A stretch of 64,000 bases of DNA from Glycocaulis abyssi (GCF_041429775.1 NZ_CP163421.1:992001-1056000); one strand, 5' to 3'. Shown: positions 35,346 to 45,639, numbered from the stretch's first letter. Notes: generated by a model from the letters alone, not told the origin. Numbers and translations are program-made.

Positions 35346-37658
35346 CTAGCCCTCCTTCTTCACGCGGCGGCGCAGCAGCGCCCAGACGCACATCGTGGCA
35401 AAGGCCACCACGGCAATCTCGCCCAGCGTATCGAGCGCCCGGAAGTCGACGAGGATCACGTTGACGACATTGCGTCCCTGCGCCTCGACATAGCTCGCCT
35501 CGCCAAAGAAATCTGACAGACGCCGGTCAAACGGCAGCACGCTCATCGCCAGCACGCCAAGCCCGCAAGCCAAGCCGAACCCGGCCGAGATCGCCAGCGC
35601 CACAGGCCGCTTGAGCAAGGAGACTTGCGGTGATGGCCGCAGGGACAGGCGAAGCAGCACCGCCAGCAGGATGACGATGGAGAGCGTTTCCACGGTGAAC
35701 TGGGTGAAGGCGACGTCCGGTGCGCCATTCATCAGGAACACCACCGCCATCGTGTAGCCGACAATACCCACGCCCAGGATCGAGATCAGGACCGAGCGGG
35801 CAAAGGCAGCGACCGCGCACCCGATCAGGGTGAGAACCAGCACCACCGCCATGTAGGGACGCACTGGCTCGGCAGCGGCCGCCGTGATCATGTCACCGCT
35901 GAAACCGGCGAGCGACAGCAGGAGAGCCAGCGTGGAAACGCCGAGCGTGATGGCGATATAGGTGCGAAGCGACAGGGTCTGCAGCGCGCGCGCCGTGACC
36001 TGCCCTGCCCGGTCCAGCCAACCCATCACCGCGCTGTAGCCAAGGTCTGCAAACACCACATTGGCCTTCACATTGTCAGGATCGCGGTAGAGCCGGGTCC
36101 AGAACCAGACGAGCGCTGCGCCAGCGGCCAGCAGGCCGAGCGTGATGAGGAATTTCAGTCCCAGCGTCGGCGCCGCGTGAACTTCAAGCACGACTGTGCC
36201 GCCATAAAGCGCGCTCATCGCCGGGACGAGGATGCTGTTCCACGCCAGTGCCGGCATGACGCCAATGGCAAGCCCCAGCAGGCCAAGCGTCAGCGGCGGC
36301 AGGGCCATGCCGTAATATTCCTTGTGGTAGAGCTTCACCTCGCCATAGGGCGGCTTCAGGAAGAAGGGTTTGAGCGCGGCCAGACCGGCCACCGCCGTCA
36401 TCACGGCAGAGCTCGCCAGCGCCACGAAGGTCAGCCACATGCCCCAGTTTCCGCCCTCAAAGGCGGCGGTCAGGAACAGATCCTTGGCCTTGTAGCCCAG
36501 GAAGAACGGCACGCCCGCCATCGAAATCGCCGCCAGAACGCTCGCAATCGCGGTAATCGGCAGCTTGAAGCCAAGCCCGCCGAGACGGGCCAGCTCGTAC
36601 TGGTGGGTGGAGTGGATTACCTGCCCGGCGGTGAAGAAGAGCGCGGCCTTGTAGAGCGCGTGCGCGATCAGGAAGCCGACCATCGCCTTAACGCCCGCCT
36701 CGCCCGGCACACCGACCAGCAGAACCAATGTCGCCAGCGAGCATACGGTCGACCAGGCCAGCACCGCCTTGAAGCCGGTGGAGCGCATCACCGCATAGGC
36801 CGAGATCAGCATGGTGATGCCGCCAAACACCATCAGCGGGCCGTAGAAGATCAGGTACTCGCCAAACCCGGTATCAAAGCGGGCCAGCAGATAGACACCG
36901 AGCTTCACCATGGTGGCCGAGTGCAGATACGCGCTCGCCGGGGTCGGCGCGGCCATGGCGTTGGGCAGCCAGAAATGGAAGGGGAACTGGGCAGACTTCG
37001 TGAACGCGCCGATCAGCACCAGAACGATGATCGCCGGGAAGGCAGGCGAATTGGCAATCTGCGGCGCCTGCGCGGTGATCTCGGTCAGGGAGAACGTGCC
37101 AGCTGTCAGGCCCAGAATGATGATGCCGCCCAGCAGCGCCAGACCGCCGCCCGCCGTGACCACCAGCGATTGCAGCGCGGCTTTGCGGGCCTTCGCATCC
37201 TCATGCTTGAAGCCGATCAGGAAGTAGGAAACGAGGCTCGTCATTTCCCAGAAGATGAACAGCATGATGAGATCATCGGCCAGCACCGTGCCGAGCATCG
37301 CCGTCATGAACAGCAGGATGAAGCCCAGGAACCGGCCCCGGTCCTTCGCGTCATCGCTGAAATAGCTGCCCGCATAGATCACCACCAGCGTGCCGATGCC
37401 GGTAATCAGAAGCGAGAACAGCAGGGAGAAGCCGTCCAGCCGGAAGCCCAGCGACACGCCGTAAGCGGGCACCCATTCGATCGTCTGCAGAATGGCCGTG
37501 CCGACCGGAAGGTCAGGCAGCTGAAGCAGCAGCGACACAAACAGGAATGCCGGTACCAGAGCCAGCAATGGCCCGGCAAAGCGCCCGGCGATTCGGGTGA
37601 CGGGCGCAGCAACGAGCGCGCTCAGCGCCGCTATGATCACAAACCAGACAGGCGACAT
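35346..37658 (-). CDS. mnhA: Na+/H+ antiporter subunit A
   Basis: A 770-aa protein: an NuoL-like antiporter core (about residues 1-500, with [34 protein letters not shown] and the Lys-containing [16 protein letters not shown]) followed by NuoJ/MbhD-type helices and an MrpB-like C-terminus. Mrp complexes exchange Na+ (or K+) for protons and support life at high salt or pH. ATG 37658 is chosen, with GGAGG 6 bases before it; the frame runs open further upstream but has no supported start. It is the first gene of mnhABCDEFG. Confidence 0.95.
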   Translation of the reverse strand: MSPVWFVIIAALSALVAAPVTRIAGRFAGPLLALVPAFLFVSLLLQLPDLPVGTAILQTIEWVPAYGVSLGFRLDGFSLLFSLLITGIGTLVVIYAGSYFSDDAKDRGRFLGFILLFMTAMLGTVLADDLIMLFIFWEMTSLVSYFLIGFKHEDAKARKAALQSLVVTAGGGLALLGGIIILGLTAGTFSLTEITAQAPQIANSPAFPAIIVLVLIGAFTKSAQFPFHFWLPNAMAAPTPASAYLHSATMVKLGVYLLARFDTGFGEYLIFYGPLMVFGGITMLISAYAVMRSTGFKAVLAWSTVCSLATLVLLVGVPGEAGVKAMVGFLIAHALYKAALFFTAGQVIHSTHQYELARLGGLGFKLPITAIASVLAAISMAGVPFFLGYKAKDLFLTAAFEGGNWGMWLTFVALASSAVMTAVAGLAALKPFFLKPPYGEVKLYHKEYYGMALPPLTLGLLGLAIGVMPALAWNSILVPAMSALYGGTVVLEVHAAPTLGLKFLITLGLLAAGAALVWFWTRLYRDPDNVKANVVFADLGYSAVMGWLDRAGQVTARALQTLSLRTYIAITLGVSTLALLLSLAGFSGDMITAAAAEPVRPYMAVVLVLTLIGCAVAAFARSVLISILGVGIVGYTMAVVFLMNGAPDVAFTQFTVETLSIVILLAVLLRLSLRPSPQVSLLKRPVALAISAGFGLACGLGVLAMSVLPFDRRLSDFFGEASYVEAQGRNVVNVILVDFRALDTLGEIAVVAFATMCVWALLRRRVKKEG

Positions 37659-37767
37659 CGGGCCTCCGGCGATTAGGGGACGGACGGTCAAGGCAGGAAG
37701 GGGTGTTAAGCAAATACCGCAGCGCAGCGTCAACGATAATTGTAAGAACCACGCGGCCCGTGGGGCT

Positions 37768-38529
37768 TTATGCACGCCTCGCATGGATGAGGATTTCGCG
37801 GTTGCCATCACCTCCGGCAACCGGGCTGGGCGTGACAGCCTGCGCCGGCCAGCCCCGCCCTTCCAGCCAGTCCTGAAAGGCGTTCAGCGCCGTCTGGACT
37901 GCTGCCTCGTCGCTGACGATACCGCCCTTGCCGATATGGGCGCGGCCCACCTCGAACTGCGGCTTGAACAGCGCAATCAAATCCGCGTCAGGAGATGCCA
38001 GCGACAAGGATGCGCCGAGCAGTTTGGCAAGGCCGATAAAGCTCGCATCGCACACGATGAGCGAAGGTGATTCCGGTATCACGGCCGGCGAAAGCTCGCG
38101 CGCATCCGTGCCTTCAAGGCTCGTCAGGCGCGGATGGGAGCGCAAGGACGGGTGCAGCTGGTCCCGGCCAACATCAACCGCATAAACCCGGGCTGCGCCA
38201 TGCTGCAGCAGAAGTTCGCTGAAACCGCCGGTCGAACTGCCCACATCAAGACAGATGCGCCCCTGCGGGCTGACCGCGAACGCATCGAGAGCGGCCACCA
38301 GCTTCAGCGCAGCCCGGCTGACGAAAGGGTGTTCGGCCTCTGCCTCAATGTGGGCGCCGGACGGCATGGTCTGCGAGGGCTTGCTCAGCACCTCGCCATT
38401 CACCCGCACGCGCCCTGCCCGTATCGCCGCCTGCGCACGCGCGCGGCTGTCGAAATGACCAAGCGCGACCAGCTGAATGTCTGCTCTGACAGATTTCGAA
38501 GAATATTCTTTCAAAGAAAACTCCACCAT
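37768..38529 (-). CDS. tlyA: TlyA-family rRNA 2'-O-methyltransferase
   Basis: A 253-aa protein with an N-terminal S4 RNA-binding domain ([24 protein letters not shown]) and an FtsJ-type SAM domain ([20 protein letters not shown], then [17 protein letters not shown]). Homologues methylate 16S and 23S rRNA riboses. ATG 38529 gives a sensible N-terminus; a GTG at 38574 would extend it into AT-rich DNA. It is divergent from the cold-shock gene. Confidence 0.9.
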   Translation of the reverse strand: MVEFSLKEYSSKSVRADIQLVALGHFDSRARAQAAIRAGRVRVNGEVLSKPSQTMPSGAHIEAEAEHPFVSRAALKLVAALDAFAVSPQGRICLDVGSSTGGFSELLLQHGAARVYAVDVGRDQLHPSLRSHPRLTSLEGTDARELSPAVIPESPSLIVCDASFIGLAKLLGASLSLASPDADLIALFKPQFEVGRAHIGKGGIVSDEAAVQTALNAFQDWLEGRGWPAQAVTPSPVAGGDGNREILIHARRA

Positions 38530-38564
38530 CGGTGACTTGGTATTTACTGAACAGCGAAATTGCT

Positions 38565-38593
38565 TTGCGTTCACGTGTGAGATGCGATATAAA
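38565..38593 (+). promoter_or_regulatory. Candidate sigma-70 promoter of the cold-shock gene
   Basis: The -35 element TTGCGT (38565-38570) and the -10 element TATAAA (38588-38593) are separated by exactly 17 bp. Initiation near 38600 would give a leader of about 130 nt before the ATG at 38733. Confidence 0.55.
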
Positions 38594-38599
38594 ACCTTA

Positions 38600-38732
38600 T
38601 CGAAATTTGGCCGACGATCAGGTTTTGCGCTTTCGTTTTTTTGGCGCCCCCTTCCCTCTACCTCTCTTCGATACCGCTGGCGCGCCTGTAATCCAGGCCG
38701 CTTTGTTATATCTTGTTACAAGGAATACTCCC
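38600..38732 (+). promoter_or_regulatory. Long 5' leader of the cold-shock gene
   Basis: About 130 nt without a credible gene, notably less GC-rich than the surroundings. Long leaders of this size in cspA mRNAs fold differently in the cold and control stability and translation; that this one does so is inference from family behaviour. A ribosome site AAGGAA lies 7 bases before the ATG. Confidence 0.5.
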
Positions 38733-38942
38733 ATGGCTACGGGAACTGTAAAATGGTTCAACACCACCAAAGGCTACGGCTTCATCCAGCCGGATGATGG
38801 CAGCAAGGACGTGTTCGTCCACGCCACGGCTGTTGAAAGCGCGGGCATGGCCGCCCTCAATGAAGGCCAACGCATTTCCTACGAGGAAGCGCGCGACGCC
38901 AAGAGCGGCAAATTCTCCGCGACCAACCTGCAATCGGCCTGA
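38733..38942 (+). CDS. Cold-shock protein, CspA family
   Basis: A 69-aa single cold-shock domain protein. RNP-1 (KGYGFIQP) and RNP-2 (VFVHATAV) are both present for binding single-stranded RNA or DNA, and the N-terminus [14 protein letters not shown] is typical. It acts as an RNA chaperone. It has a long leader and its own promoter and is followed by a terminator at 38998. Confidence 0.96.
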   Translation: MATGTVKWFNTTKGYGFIQPDDGSKDVFVHATAVESAGMAALNEGQRISYEEARDAKSGKFSATNLQSA

Positions 38943-38964
38943 TTGACAGATTGAGATCACGCCC

Positions 38965-38980
38965 GCGCGGTTCGCCGCGC
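38965..38980 (+). other. UUCG tetraloop hairpin
   Basis: A perfect 6-bp stem gcgcgg / ccgcgc closes a ttcg loop 22 bp after the cold-shock stop codon. Such loops stabilise mRNA 3' ends; the true terminator follows at 38998. Confidence 0.6.
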
Positions 38981-38997
38981 TGGTGCTGAGATGGAAG

Positions 38998-39029
38998 ACC
39001 CCCCTGGCCGACGGGCCGCGGGGGTTTTT
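38998..39029 (+). terminator. Intrinsic terminator of the cold-shock gene
   Basis: GC-rich stem accccc..ggcc / ggcc..gggggt with two central mismatches, followed by a run of five T. Confidence 0.8.
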
Positions 39030-39051
39030 CTTTGGTGTGTAACTTTCCGTT

Positions 39052-39139
39052 CGTCATCCCCGCGCAGGCTGGGATCCAGAGATCGTAGGGCGAAGTCCGT
39101 GCAAAATGGCTCTTGGTTCCCGCCTGCGCGGGAACGACG
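39052..39139. repeat. Dispersed palindromic element
   Basis: Left arm cgtcatccccgcgcaggc-tgggatcc; the right arm is the complement of cgtcgttcccgcgcaggc-gggaacc. The 'ccgcgcaggc-gggatccag' core is a common intergenic repeat in alphaproteobacterial genomes. Confidence 0.8.
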
Positions 39140-39180
39140 AATAGAAGGGCCAAAATGAGCAAGCGCGATCCCATTTTTTC

Positions 39181-39270
39181 GTCATTCCGGGCGAGCGATG
39201 AGCGAGACCCGGAACCCAGACTTTTTTTTAAGCACTGGGTTCCAGATAGCCCTTCGGCTTCTGGAATGAC
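39181..39270. repeat. Inverted pair of dispersed repeat units
   Basis: gtcattccgg...acccggaacccag at the left and ctgggttccag...cttctggaatgac at the right form an imperfect palindrome around a T8-containing centre. Confidence 0.8.
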
Positions 39271-39278
39271 GAAGTAAG

Positions 39279-39299
39279 GGATGCGTTGCGGAACTAAAA
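39279..39299 (-). repeat. 21-bp repeat shared with 31776-31796
   Basis: Exact 21-base match in inverted orientation to 31776-31796. Here it contains the TAG stop codon of the cupin gene (39294-39296), so the last codons of that gene lie in the repeat. Confidence 0.85.
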
Positions 39300-39749
39300 C
39301 CCCGTCCCGTCCTTCCTAGCATAGCCGCCCCGTCCAGGCAGGAAAACCATGTCGATATCGGGATATTCGCCATGGTCCTCGGGGATGCGGCTGCCGACGA
39401 CGAGAAACTCGGCCATTTCATCTGTGTCATTCTTCAGATGGTGGCCATCCTTCACGCCGGCAGGGAAGCCCGCGCAGTCGCCGGGCGACAGGCGCTCCTC
39501 GCCCGCATCGGTGACAAGGGTGGGGTGGCCGGAAACGACATAGACGAACTCGTCCTCCTTCGCATGCCAGTGGCGCTGGGAGGACCACACCCCCGGCTCC
39601 AGCCGTACCAGGTTGACGCCAAACTGCGTCAGGCCGAACGCATCACCCAGCGCCCGCCAGGCGCGCCGCCTTACCGGCTCATCGTGCGGGGGAGGATAGC
39701 GTGTACCGGAGACTTCCGGGATGGAGCGGGAGGGTTTGGCAAAGGGCAT
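39294..39749 (-). CDS. Small cupin-domain protein
   Basis: A 151-aa single cupin. Motif 1 is HWHAKEDEFVYVVSG (His60, His62, Glu66 as likely metal ligands). Motif 2 is around GDCAGFPAGVKDGHHLKN (His104), so a metal-binding site is probably intact. The reaction is unknown; similar proteins include sugar isomerases and dioxygenase-like enzymes. ATG 39749 is used. The stop lies inside a dispersed repeat, so the C-terminus (RKDGTGF) may have been shaped by insertion of that repeat. Confidence 0.85.
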   Translation of the reverse strand: MPFAKPSRSIPEVSGTRYPPPHDEPVRRRAWRALGDAFGLTQFGVNLVRLEPGVWSSQRHWHAKEDEFVYVVSGHPTLVTDAGEERLSPGDCAGFPAGVKDGHHLKNDTDEMAEFLVVGSRIPEDHGEYPDIDMVFLPGRGGYARKDGTGF

Positions 39750-39787
39750 GAGGGCGAATCCTCGATAAATGGAACTGCCCCTTCCTA

Positions 39788-41692
39788 TCACGCCAGCGCT
39801 TTTGCCGCCTCTTCGGACCGCCCCAGCGCATCAAGCACGGTGGCGGTGATGTGGCGGGCATTCAGGCGCGCCTCATCATACTGCTTCACCGGGCTATCAT
39901 GCTCCTGGAACACGTCCGGCAGGGTCATGGTGCGGATTTTCAGCCCGGTATCGAGCACGCCCTTTTCGGCCAGCAGGTGCAGCACGAACGCGCCAAATCC
40001 GCCGCGCGCGCCTTCCTCAATGGTGATGAGGACTTCATGCTCGCGCGCGAGGCGCAGGATCAGATCCTCATCGAGCGGCTTGGCAAAGCGGGCGTCGGCC
40101 ACCGTGGCCGACAGGCCATGGGCGGCAAGCTCGTCTGCGGCCTTGAGGGATTCTTCCAGACGGGTGCCGAGCGACAGGATCGCCACCGCGCTGCCCTCGC
40201 GCACGATGCGGCCCTTGCCGATCTCAAGCGCTTCAGGGTTGGCCGGAATTTCCACGCCAGTCCCCTCGCCGCGCGGATAGCGGAAGGCGCTGGGGCCGTC
40301 ATCGATAAGGGCGGCCGTCTTCACCATGCGCGCCAGCTCCGCCTCGTCGGCAGCGGCCATGATGACCATGCCCGGCAGCATGCCGAGATAGCCAAGATCA
40401 AAGCTGCCCGCATGGGTGGAACCGTCCGCGCCGACCAGCCCTGCCCGGTCGATGGCAAAGCGTACGGGCAGTTTCTGGATGGCAACATCGTGGACCACGC
40501 TGTCATAGGCACGCTGCAGGAAGGTGGAATAGAGCGCGGCAAACGGCTTCATGCCCGCCGCCGCCAGCCCGGCCGCGAATGTCACCGCATGCTGCTCGGC
40601 AATGCCGACATCAAAGCAGCGATCAGGAAAGCGCGCGCCAAACTTGTCCAGCCCGGTTCCGCCGGGCATGGCCGCCGTGATGGCGACGATTGCCGGATCG
40701 GCCTCGGCCTCAGCGATCAGCGCCTCGGCAAACACGCCGGTATAGCTGGGCGCAGCCGGTTTCGACTTGGCCTGCTCGCCCGTGATGACGTTGAATTTCG
40801 ACACGCCGTGATACTTGTCGGCAGCGGCCTCTGCCGGCGCATAGCCATGGCCCTTATGGGTAACGGCGTGGATCAGCACCGGCCCGTCCTGCCCGTCGCG
40901 CACATTCTTCAGAACCGCGACGAGCTGGGCCACATCATGGCCGTCAATCGGGCCGACATAGCGAAAGCCCATCTCCTCGAACATGGTGCCGCCCACAGCC
41001 ATGCCGCGCATATATTCCTCGGCCCGGCGGGCAGCTTCCTCGACGCCAATCACCTTGGCGAGGCCCTTGCCGATCTTCCTCAGCGAGCGATAGCCCTTGG
41101 AAGAGACAAGGCGCGCAAAATAATGGCTCATCGCGCCGACCGGCGGGGCGATGGACATGTCGTTATCGTTCAGGATGACGATGAGATTCTTGTCGAGCGC
41201 CCCGGCATTGTTCATCGCTTCATAGGCCATGCCCGCCGACATGGAGCCATCGCCGATCACGGCGACGACATGGCGGTTTTCGCCTTTGAGATCGCTGGCA
41301 ACCGAGAAGCCGAGCGCGGCGGAAATGGAGGTGGAGGCGTGAGCGGCCCCGAACGGGTCGTACTCGCTCTCGGTGCGCTTGGTGAAGCCGGAAAGCCCCC
41401 CGCCCTGGCGCAGCGTGCGGATACGGTCGCGCCGCCCGGTGAGGATTTTGTGCGGATAGCATTGATGGCCGACATCCCAGATCAGGATGTCTTTGGGTGT
41501 ATCGAACACGTGATGGAGCGCCACAGTCAGCTCCACCACGCCCAGCCCTGCGCCCAGATGCCCGCCCGTTACCGATACCGCGTCAATCGTCTCCGCCCGC
41601 AGCTCGTCGGCAATCGCGCACAGCTGTGCATTGTCGAGACCTTTGAGGTCCTTCGGGGAGGCGATGCGGTCCAGATTGGGCGTCTCAGGCAT
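39788..41692 (-). CDS. dxs: 1-deoxy-D-xylulose-5-phosphate synthase
   Basis: Dxs condenses pyruvate and glyceraldehyde 3-phosphate with thiamine diphosphate, the first step of the MEP isoprenoid pathway. The 634-aa protein carries [20 protein letters not shown], the ThDP-binding [18 protein letters not shown]...NDND, the transketolase pyrimidine domain ([15 protein letters not shown]) and a C-terminal domain. ATG 41692 is chosen; the frame stays open upstream into ispA antisense. It follows ispA by 58 bp. Confidence 0.97.
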   Translation of the reverse strand: MPETPNLDRIASPKDLKGLDNAQLCAIADELRAETIDAVSVTGGHLGAGLGVVELTVALHHVFDTPKDILIWDVGHQCYPHKILTGRRDRIRTLRQGGGLSGFTKRTESEYDPFGAAHASTSISAALGFSVASDLKGENRHVVAVIGDGSMSAGMAYEAMNNAGALDKNLIVILNDNDMSIAPPVGAMSHYFARLVSSKGYRSLRKIGKGLAKVIGVEEAARRAEEYMRGMAVGGTMFEEMGFRYVGPIDGHDVAQLVAVLKNVRDGQDGPVLIHAVTHKGHGYAPAEAAADKYHGVSKFNVITGEQAKSKPAAPSYTGVFAEALIAEAEADPAIVAITAAMPGGTGLDKFGARFPDRCFDVGIAEQHAVTFAAGLAAAGMKPFAALYSTFLQRAYDSVVHDVAIQKLPVRFAIDRAGLVGADGSTHAGSFDLGYLGMLPGMVIMAAADEAELARMVKTAALIDDGPSAFRYPRGEGTGVEIPANPEALEIGKGRIVREGSAVAILSLGTRLEESLKAADELAAHGLSATVADARFAKPLDEDLILRLAREHEVLITIEEGARGGFGAFVLHLLAEKGVLDTGLKIRTMTLPDVFQEHDSPVKQYDEARLNARHITATVLDALGRSEEAAKALA

Positions 41693-41750
41693 AATGGCTC
41701 CAGCGTCAGTCCGGCCCTCTTGCCGGTTCCGGTGGCTCAGTGTGCGGCGA

Positions 41751-42641
41751 TCAGGACCGCCGTTCGAGAACGAAGTCGACGCAACTCTTGAGGATATTGG
41801 CAGAACTGCCGAAGAGTGCGAGGTATTCCTTGGCCTGAGCGGCGAGATGACGCGCCCGTTCGCGCGCGCCGTCCACCCCCAGAATCGTGACAAATGTGGT
41901 TTTTCCCTGACGGGCATCCTTGTTGACCGCCTTGCCCGCAATGCTGGGCAGCCCTTCAGCGTCCAGAAGATCGTCCACGATCTGGTAGATCAGCCCCAGA
42001 TCATGGGCGTAACCTTCCAGCGCGTGGCGCGCATCGCTGCTGGCTTCGGCCAGCGCCGCGCCTGCCTCCACCGAAAAACTGATCAGCGCGCCGGTCTTCA
42101 TCCGGTGCAGGCGCGTCAGCACGCCGATATCATCGCCTTCGCGCGTCGGCGAGAGCATGTCGATCATCTGCCCGCCGGCCATGCCGCGCGCGCCGGAGGC
42201 CTTTGCCAGCCCCTCCACCAGCGCCAGACGGACGCTCGGGTGGGGATGGGTGTCGGCGCCGGCCATGATCTCGAAAGCCGCCGATTGCAGCGCATCACCG
42301 GCAAGGATCGCGGTTGCCTCGTCATAGGCGATGTGCACGGTCGGGCGGCCCCGGCGGACATCATCATTGTCCATGGCAGGCAGATCATCGTGGATCAGCG
42401 AATAGGCGTGAATGCATTCAATCGCGCAGCCCGCGCGCAAGAGCCCGCGCTCGTCCGCGCCCAGCATGCGCCCTGCCGCCAGCGTGAGGAAAGGCCGGAT
42501 GCGCTTGCCCGGCCCCAGAGCGGCATAGCGCATGGCCGAGGCCAGGCGCGCCTCAGGCCCGTCAGCGCGCGCCAGCAGCGCATCCAGCGCCACCGTCACG
42601 CGGTCGGCAAATTCTTCAAGCTGGGCCTGAAAACTGGCCAT
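41751..42641 (-). CDS. ispA: Polyprenyl (farnesyl) diphosphate synthase
   Basis: A 296-aa short-chain prenyltransferase with first Asp-rich motif DDLPAMDND and second motif DDLLD, plus [13 protein letters not shown] and the [10 protein letters not shown] helix. It joins isopentenyl and dimethylallyl diphosphates to geranyl/farnesyl diphosphate. Its place between xseB/csaA and dxs matches the conserved xseB-ispA-dxs order. Confidence 0.94.
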   Translation of the reverse strand: MASFQAQLEEFADRVTVALDALLARADGPEARLASAMRYAALGPGKRIRPFLTLAAGRMLGADERGLLRAGCAIECIHAYSLIHDDLPAMDNDDVRRGRPTVHIAYDEATAILAGDALQSAAFEIMAGADTHPHPSVRLALVEGLAKASGARGMAGGQMIDMLSPTREGDDIGVLTRLHRMKTGALISFSVEAGAALAEASSDARHALEGYAHDLGLIYQIVDDLLDAEGLPSIAGKAVNKDARQGKTTFVTILGVDGARERARHLAAQAKEYLALFGSSANILKSCVDFVLERRS

Positions 42642-42687
42642 GGTGGTCAGGTGAACTCCGGGCGCGAGGGGTCAGTGCGATGCCGGT

Positions 42688-43056
42688 CTAGCTGACGCCA
42701 GCGCCGTTGGCCACATCGGCGTGCTCTGGCACCTCCAGCAAGACCACATTTCCCGCACTGTCCGTCACGCCCAGCACCAGCACTTCAGAGCGCACAGGGC
42801 CGATCTGGCGCGGCGGAAAATTCACCACCGCCAGCACGCGCCGGCCCGGCAGATCTTCCACACTGTAGTGCGCGGTTATCTGCGCTGACGAGCGCTTCTC
42901 GCCTACCCCTTCGCCAAAGTCGATCCAGAGCTTGTAGGCGGGCTTTCGCGCCTCCGGGAAGGGTTCGGCGCGCGTGATCGTGCCAAGGCGGATATCAGCG
43001 GCGAAGAAATCGTCCGGGCTGATTTCACTGGCAGGCGGGTCGGAAGGACGCCGCAT
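42688..43056 (-). CDS. csaA: CsaA-like tRNA-binding / export chaperone protein
   Basis: A 122-aa single OB-fold of the tRNA-binding (EMAP/CsaA) type: DIRLGTITRAEPFPEARKPAY at the front and RSEVLVLGVTD near the end. CsaA of Bacillus has export-chaperone activity; the natural ligand may be RNA. It lies between xseB (sharing the A of TGATG) and ispA. Confidence 0.92.
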   Translation of the reverse strand: MRRPSDPPASEISPDDFFAADIRLGTITRAEPFPEARKPAYKLWIDFGEGVGEKRSSAQITAHYSVEDLPGRRVLAVVNFPPRQIGPVRSEVLVLGVTDSAGNVVLLEVPEHADVANGAGVS

Positions 43057-43307
43057 CAGCCGTCAAGGCCCGCAGGCTCGGTCCCCGGCTTGCCGTCCGC
43101 GCCCAGCACGATCTTGTCGACTTTCAGCTGCGCATCTTTCAGCCGCGCCTCGCAATGGGCGCGCAGCGCCGCCCCGCGCTCATACATGGCGATGGATTTC
43201 TCCAGCTCCACATCCCCGCGCTCAAGCTGCTGGACAATGTCCTCCAGCTCTTTCAGCGCAGCTTCAAAGCTCAGCTTGGCAATATCGGCAGGGGTTGAGT
43301 TGGTCAT
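43056..43307 (-). CDS. xseB: Exodeoxyribonuclease VII small subunit
   Basis: An 83-aa helical protein with the typical [28 protein letters not shown]... start and [15 protein letters not shown] helix. XseB binds XseA to form a nuclease that degrades single-stranded DNA. It is the first gene of xseB-csaA-ispA-dxs. Confidence 0.95.
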   Translation of the reverse strand: MTNSTPADIAKLSFEAALKELEDIVQQLERGDVELEKSIAMYERGAALRAHCEARLKDAQLKVDKIVLGADGKPGTEPAGLDG

Positions 43308-43357
43308 GGCGCGAGAGTGACAACTGGCGCGCCGCGCGTCCAGTGGCGAGATGAGCC

Positions 43358-44206
43358 TCAGCCCTGCGGCAAGGCCAGCCCGTCCACCCCGACCGAGCGC
43401 AAGGTCCGGTCAGCGCCGGTCTTCAGCCGCACATAGTCGGCGGGCGTCAGGCCGGTCAGGGCGCGAAACTCGCGGATGGCATGCGGCTGATCGGCAAAGG
43501 GGATGGGAATGTCGGGGGCGGTATCGGCCTCCCACGGCGCGGGGTGCAGCTGGCGTATCATCCGGTCCACCCGCAAGGCCCGCTGATAGCGCTTGGGCGC
43601 AACCCCGCTGAGCGCCTCAAACACGCGGCGGAACTGACGCTCGGACAGCCCCGCCGCGTCCGCCGCCTTGCGTACCGCGCCGCCCGCCTCCTCGGCGAGT
43701 ATCCCGGTAACGCCGGGCCAGTCGAAGGAGACGGGCGCAGCGCCGGCAAACACTACCTCCAGCACCGGAATGATGCGCGCCATCCACTCCATGAACGGCT
43801 CGCCCTCACGCGGATCAACCGCGGCGGCAAGCGCCGGTGCCAAAGCATCAAGCCCCTCCACCCGGTTCAGCCAGCGCGTTGCAGGGCCGCGCATGACGGC
43901 GCGAAACCCGGCTGGCGTCAGTCCGAACGCAAAGCAGGTGACGTGGGCGGCAGCATATCCGTAGCCCCAGTCATGGCGCGGACCCCACAGCGCGATGCGC
44001 GGCAGGCGCTGCCACGCCTCCCCGTCGCCGCGTTCGCGTATCCAGTACGGGTCGGCCAGCATGATCTGGACGGAGGTGCGCACATCCGGCAGCAGACGCA
44101 CCGCCCGGCCATCCACGCGCTCATCGCGATGGACAAAGCCCGACACGAACGGCGCAAGCCCGGTTGGCGGCGGCTGGATATCCAGCTGACCGGGCTGCGC
44201 CGTCAT
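43358..44206 (-). CDS. AraC-family transcriptional regulator
   Basis: A 282-aa protein with an N-terminal ligand-type domain ([32 protein letters not shown]) and a C-terminal double helix-turn-helix ([36 protein letters not shown]). The ligand is unknown. ATG 44206 is preferred; the frame is also open to 44257, but that would leave almost no space before the divergent gene at 44276. Confidence 0.82.
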   Translation of the reverse strand: MTAQPGQLDIQPPPTGLAPFVSGFVHRDERVDGRAVRLLPDVRTSVQIMLADPYWIRERGDGEAWQRLPRIALWGPRHDWGYGYAAAHVTCFAFGLTPAGFRAVMRGPATRWLNRVEGLDALAPALAAAVDPREGEPFMEWMARIIPVLEVVFAGAAPVSFDWPGVTGILAEEAGGAVRKAADAAGLSERQFRRVFEALSGVAPKRYQRALRVDRMIRQLHPAPWEADTAPDIPIPFADQPHAIREFRALTGLTPADYVRLKTGADRTLRSVGVDGLALPQG

Positions 44207-44275
44207 GGCCGATTTCTTCAAGCGCGCAGGTGCAACCGGGTTAGACTGGCGGAACATAATTTGCGGGGACCCATT

Positions 44276-45049
44276 GTGACCGTTCTGACCAGACTTTCTG
44301 ATACACGCACCCGCGCCATCCTGCTATCGGCCGCCATAATCGCGGGCCTTGTCTTTACCGCTGTCAGCGGAGGATTCCTGCGCCCTCATCTGACGGCGGA
44401 CTGGATCCTCTCAACGCCCTATATGCGCTCGGCGCTGATCTCCCTTGTAGATGCGGGTGTCCTGTTCGCGCTCGTCTGGCTGGCGGCATGGACGCATCCG
44501 GGGCGCATCGCCGCCATAACCGGCCTTGGCGCGTCGCCGATACGGCCACTGATGTGGGCAGGCGCGGTATTCCTGCCTGCACTCATCATCTGCGTGGCGC
44601 TGGTGTCGCTCTCCGACGCGTCCGGCCCGGCAGACTATGGCTGGCTGGTCATTGGCGGACCGGTGATCGAAGAGATTGTCTATCGCGGCCTTGCCGTCGG
44701 CGTGCTGGTGCGTCTGGCAGGTTGGCACTGGCTGCCTGCGGTCATCCTGCCCGGCATCGTCTTCGGGCTGGTCCATGCGGGGGCCGGCACCGATCCGATG
44801 GAAATCGCCGGTATCGTGGCCATCACCGGGCTTGGCGGATTGCTGTTCGGCTGGCTGTTCGTGCGCTGGGGCTTCAATCTGTGGCCCGCCATCCTGCTCC
44901 ATGTCGGGCTGAACGGCCTGTGGACGGCCTTTGCGCTCGGCGAGAACGCCATTGGCGACCTGTTTGCCAATGGCGTGCGGGTCGGCACGGTGATTCTGGC
45001 TATAGGGCTGACCTTCGTGCTGGCACCAAAGCCCAGACGGGAAGACTAG
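44276..45049 (+). CDS. CPBP-family intramembrane metalloprotease (second copy)
   Basis: A 257-aa membrane protein starting at GTG 44276 with GCGGGGA upstream. CPBP motifs: EEIVYRGLA, FGLVHAG and HVGLNG. About six to seven membrane helices. The frame extends upstream antisense to the AraC gene, which is rejected. The stop overlaps the convergent histidine phosphatase gene by 4 bp. Confidence 0.86.
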   Translation: MTVLTRLSDTRTRAILLSAAIIAGLVFTAVSGGFLRPHLTADWILSTPYMRSALISLVDAGVLFALVWLAAWTHPGRIAAITGLGASPIRPLMWAGAVFLPALIICVALVSLSDASGPADYGWLVIGGPVIEEIVYRGLAVGVLVRLAGWHWLPAVILPGIVFGLVHAGAGTDPMEIAGIVAITGLGGLLFGWLFVRWGFNLWPAILLHVGLNGLWTAFALGENAIGDLFANGVRVGTVILAIGLTFVLAPKPRRED

Positions 45050-45639
45050 CCGCGCCCTTTGATCTCATATCTGCGCCAGGACCAGTAATCGTCCCCACCA
45101 TCGCGCACGCAGACATAGCCATGGCGTTTCAGCACCGGGCGCAGCATGCGGTTGAACCAGCCATGGGCGAACAGGGCCACATCGCCGTGCTGGGCTGCCT
45201 CGATGAGGATGGCGGCGGCTTCCTCGGCGCGGGTTTCGGCTTGCGCGCGGGTTTCCTTGCCACGCGCCATGCCAAGCCACCAGGTGCAGCGCGCATAGAC
45301 GCCCCAGGTGCGCGCCTTGAACCGGCCGGGAATGGGCGGCGGCGGCAGCGGCGCTTCGATAAAGACCGAGTTCTGCGTGATCTCACGCGTACCAACGCAA
45401 GCCTGCGCGGTTTCAATCGCGCGGATCAGGGTGGAGGCATAGACCGAATGGGCTTTTCCAGCGGCCTCGCACAGCGCCTTGGGCGCGCTCTGACCTTCTT
45501 TCAGGCCCGCAAGGTCATAATCGGCCCACCATTTCTCATAGCCGCGCCAGTCCAGCACCATACGGCGGTCCGCATCGGGTTCACCGTGTCGGGCAATGAT
45601 GATGGAACCGGGCAGGCGTGTGACAACGGGCTGGGTCAT
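45046..45639 (-). CDS. Histidine phosphatase superfamily protein
   Basis: A 197-aa phosphoglycerate-mutase-like protein. The RHG catalytic motif is IIIARHGEPDADR, a second conserved piece is VYASTLIRAIETAQAC, and the late His is in VALFAHGWFNRML. The arrangement fits a small broad-specificity phosphatase; its substrate is unknown. It is downstream of the HDAC-family gene, 50 bp after its stop. Confidence 0.87.
   Translation of the reverse strand: MTQPVVTRLPGSIIIARHGEPDADRRMVLDWRGYEKWWADYDLAGLKEGQSAPKALCEAAGKAHSVYASTLIRAIETAQACVGTREITQNSVFIEAPLPPPPIPGRFKARTWGVYARCTWWLGMARGKETRAQAETRAEEAAAILIEAAQHGDVALFAHGWFNRMLRPVLKRHGYVCVRDGGDDYWSWRRYEIKGRG

Larger units (their letters stand above)
38943..39293. 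other. Gene-free interval with hairpins and dispersed repeats
   Basis: It holds a UUCG-type hairpin (38965-38980), a terminator (38998), a palindromic element at 39052-39139, an inverted repeat pair at 39181-39270, and a 21-bp repeat at 39279-39299 that reaches into the cupin stop codon. No gene is seen. Confidence 0.75.

Noticed and set aside
36177-41791. Long plus-strand frames opposite mnhA (36177-37676) and dxs (39851-41791)
   Set aside because: Shadow frames: the minus-strand genes are unmistakable and the antisense products have no motifs.
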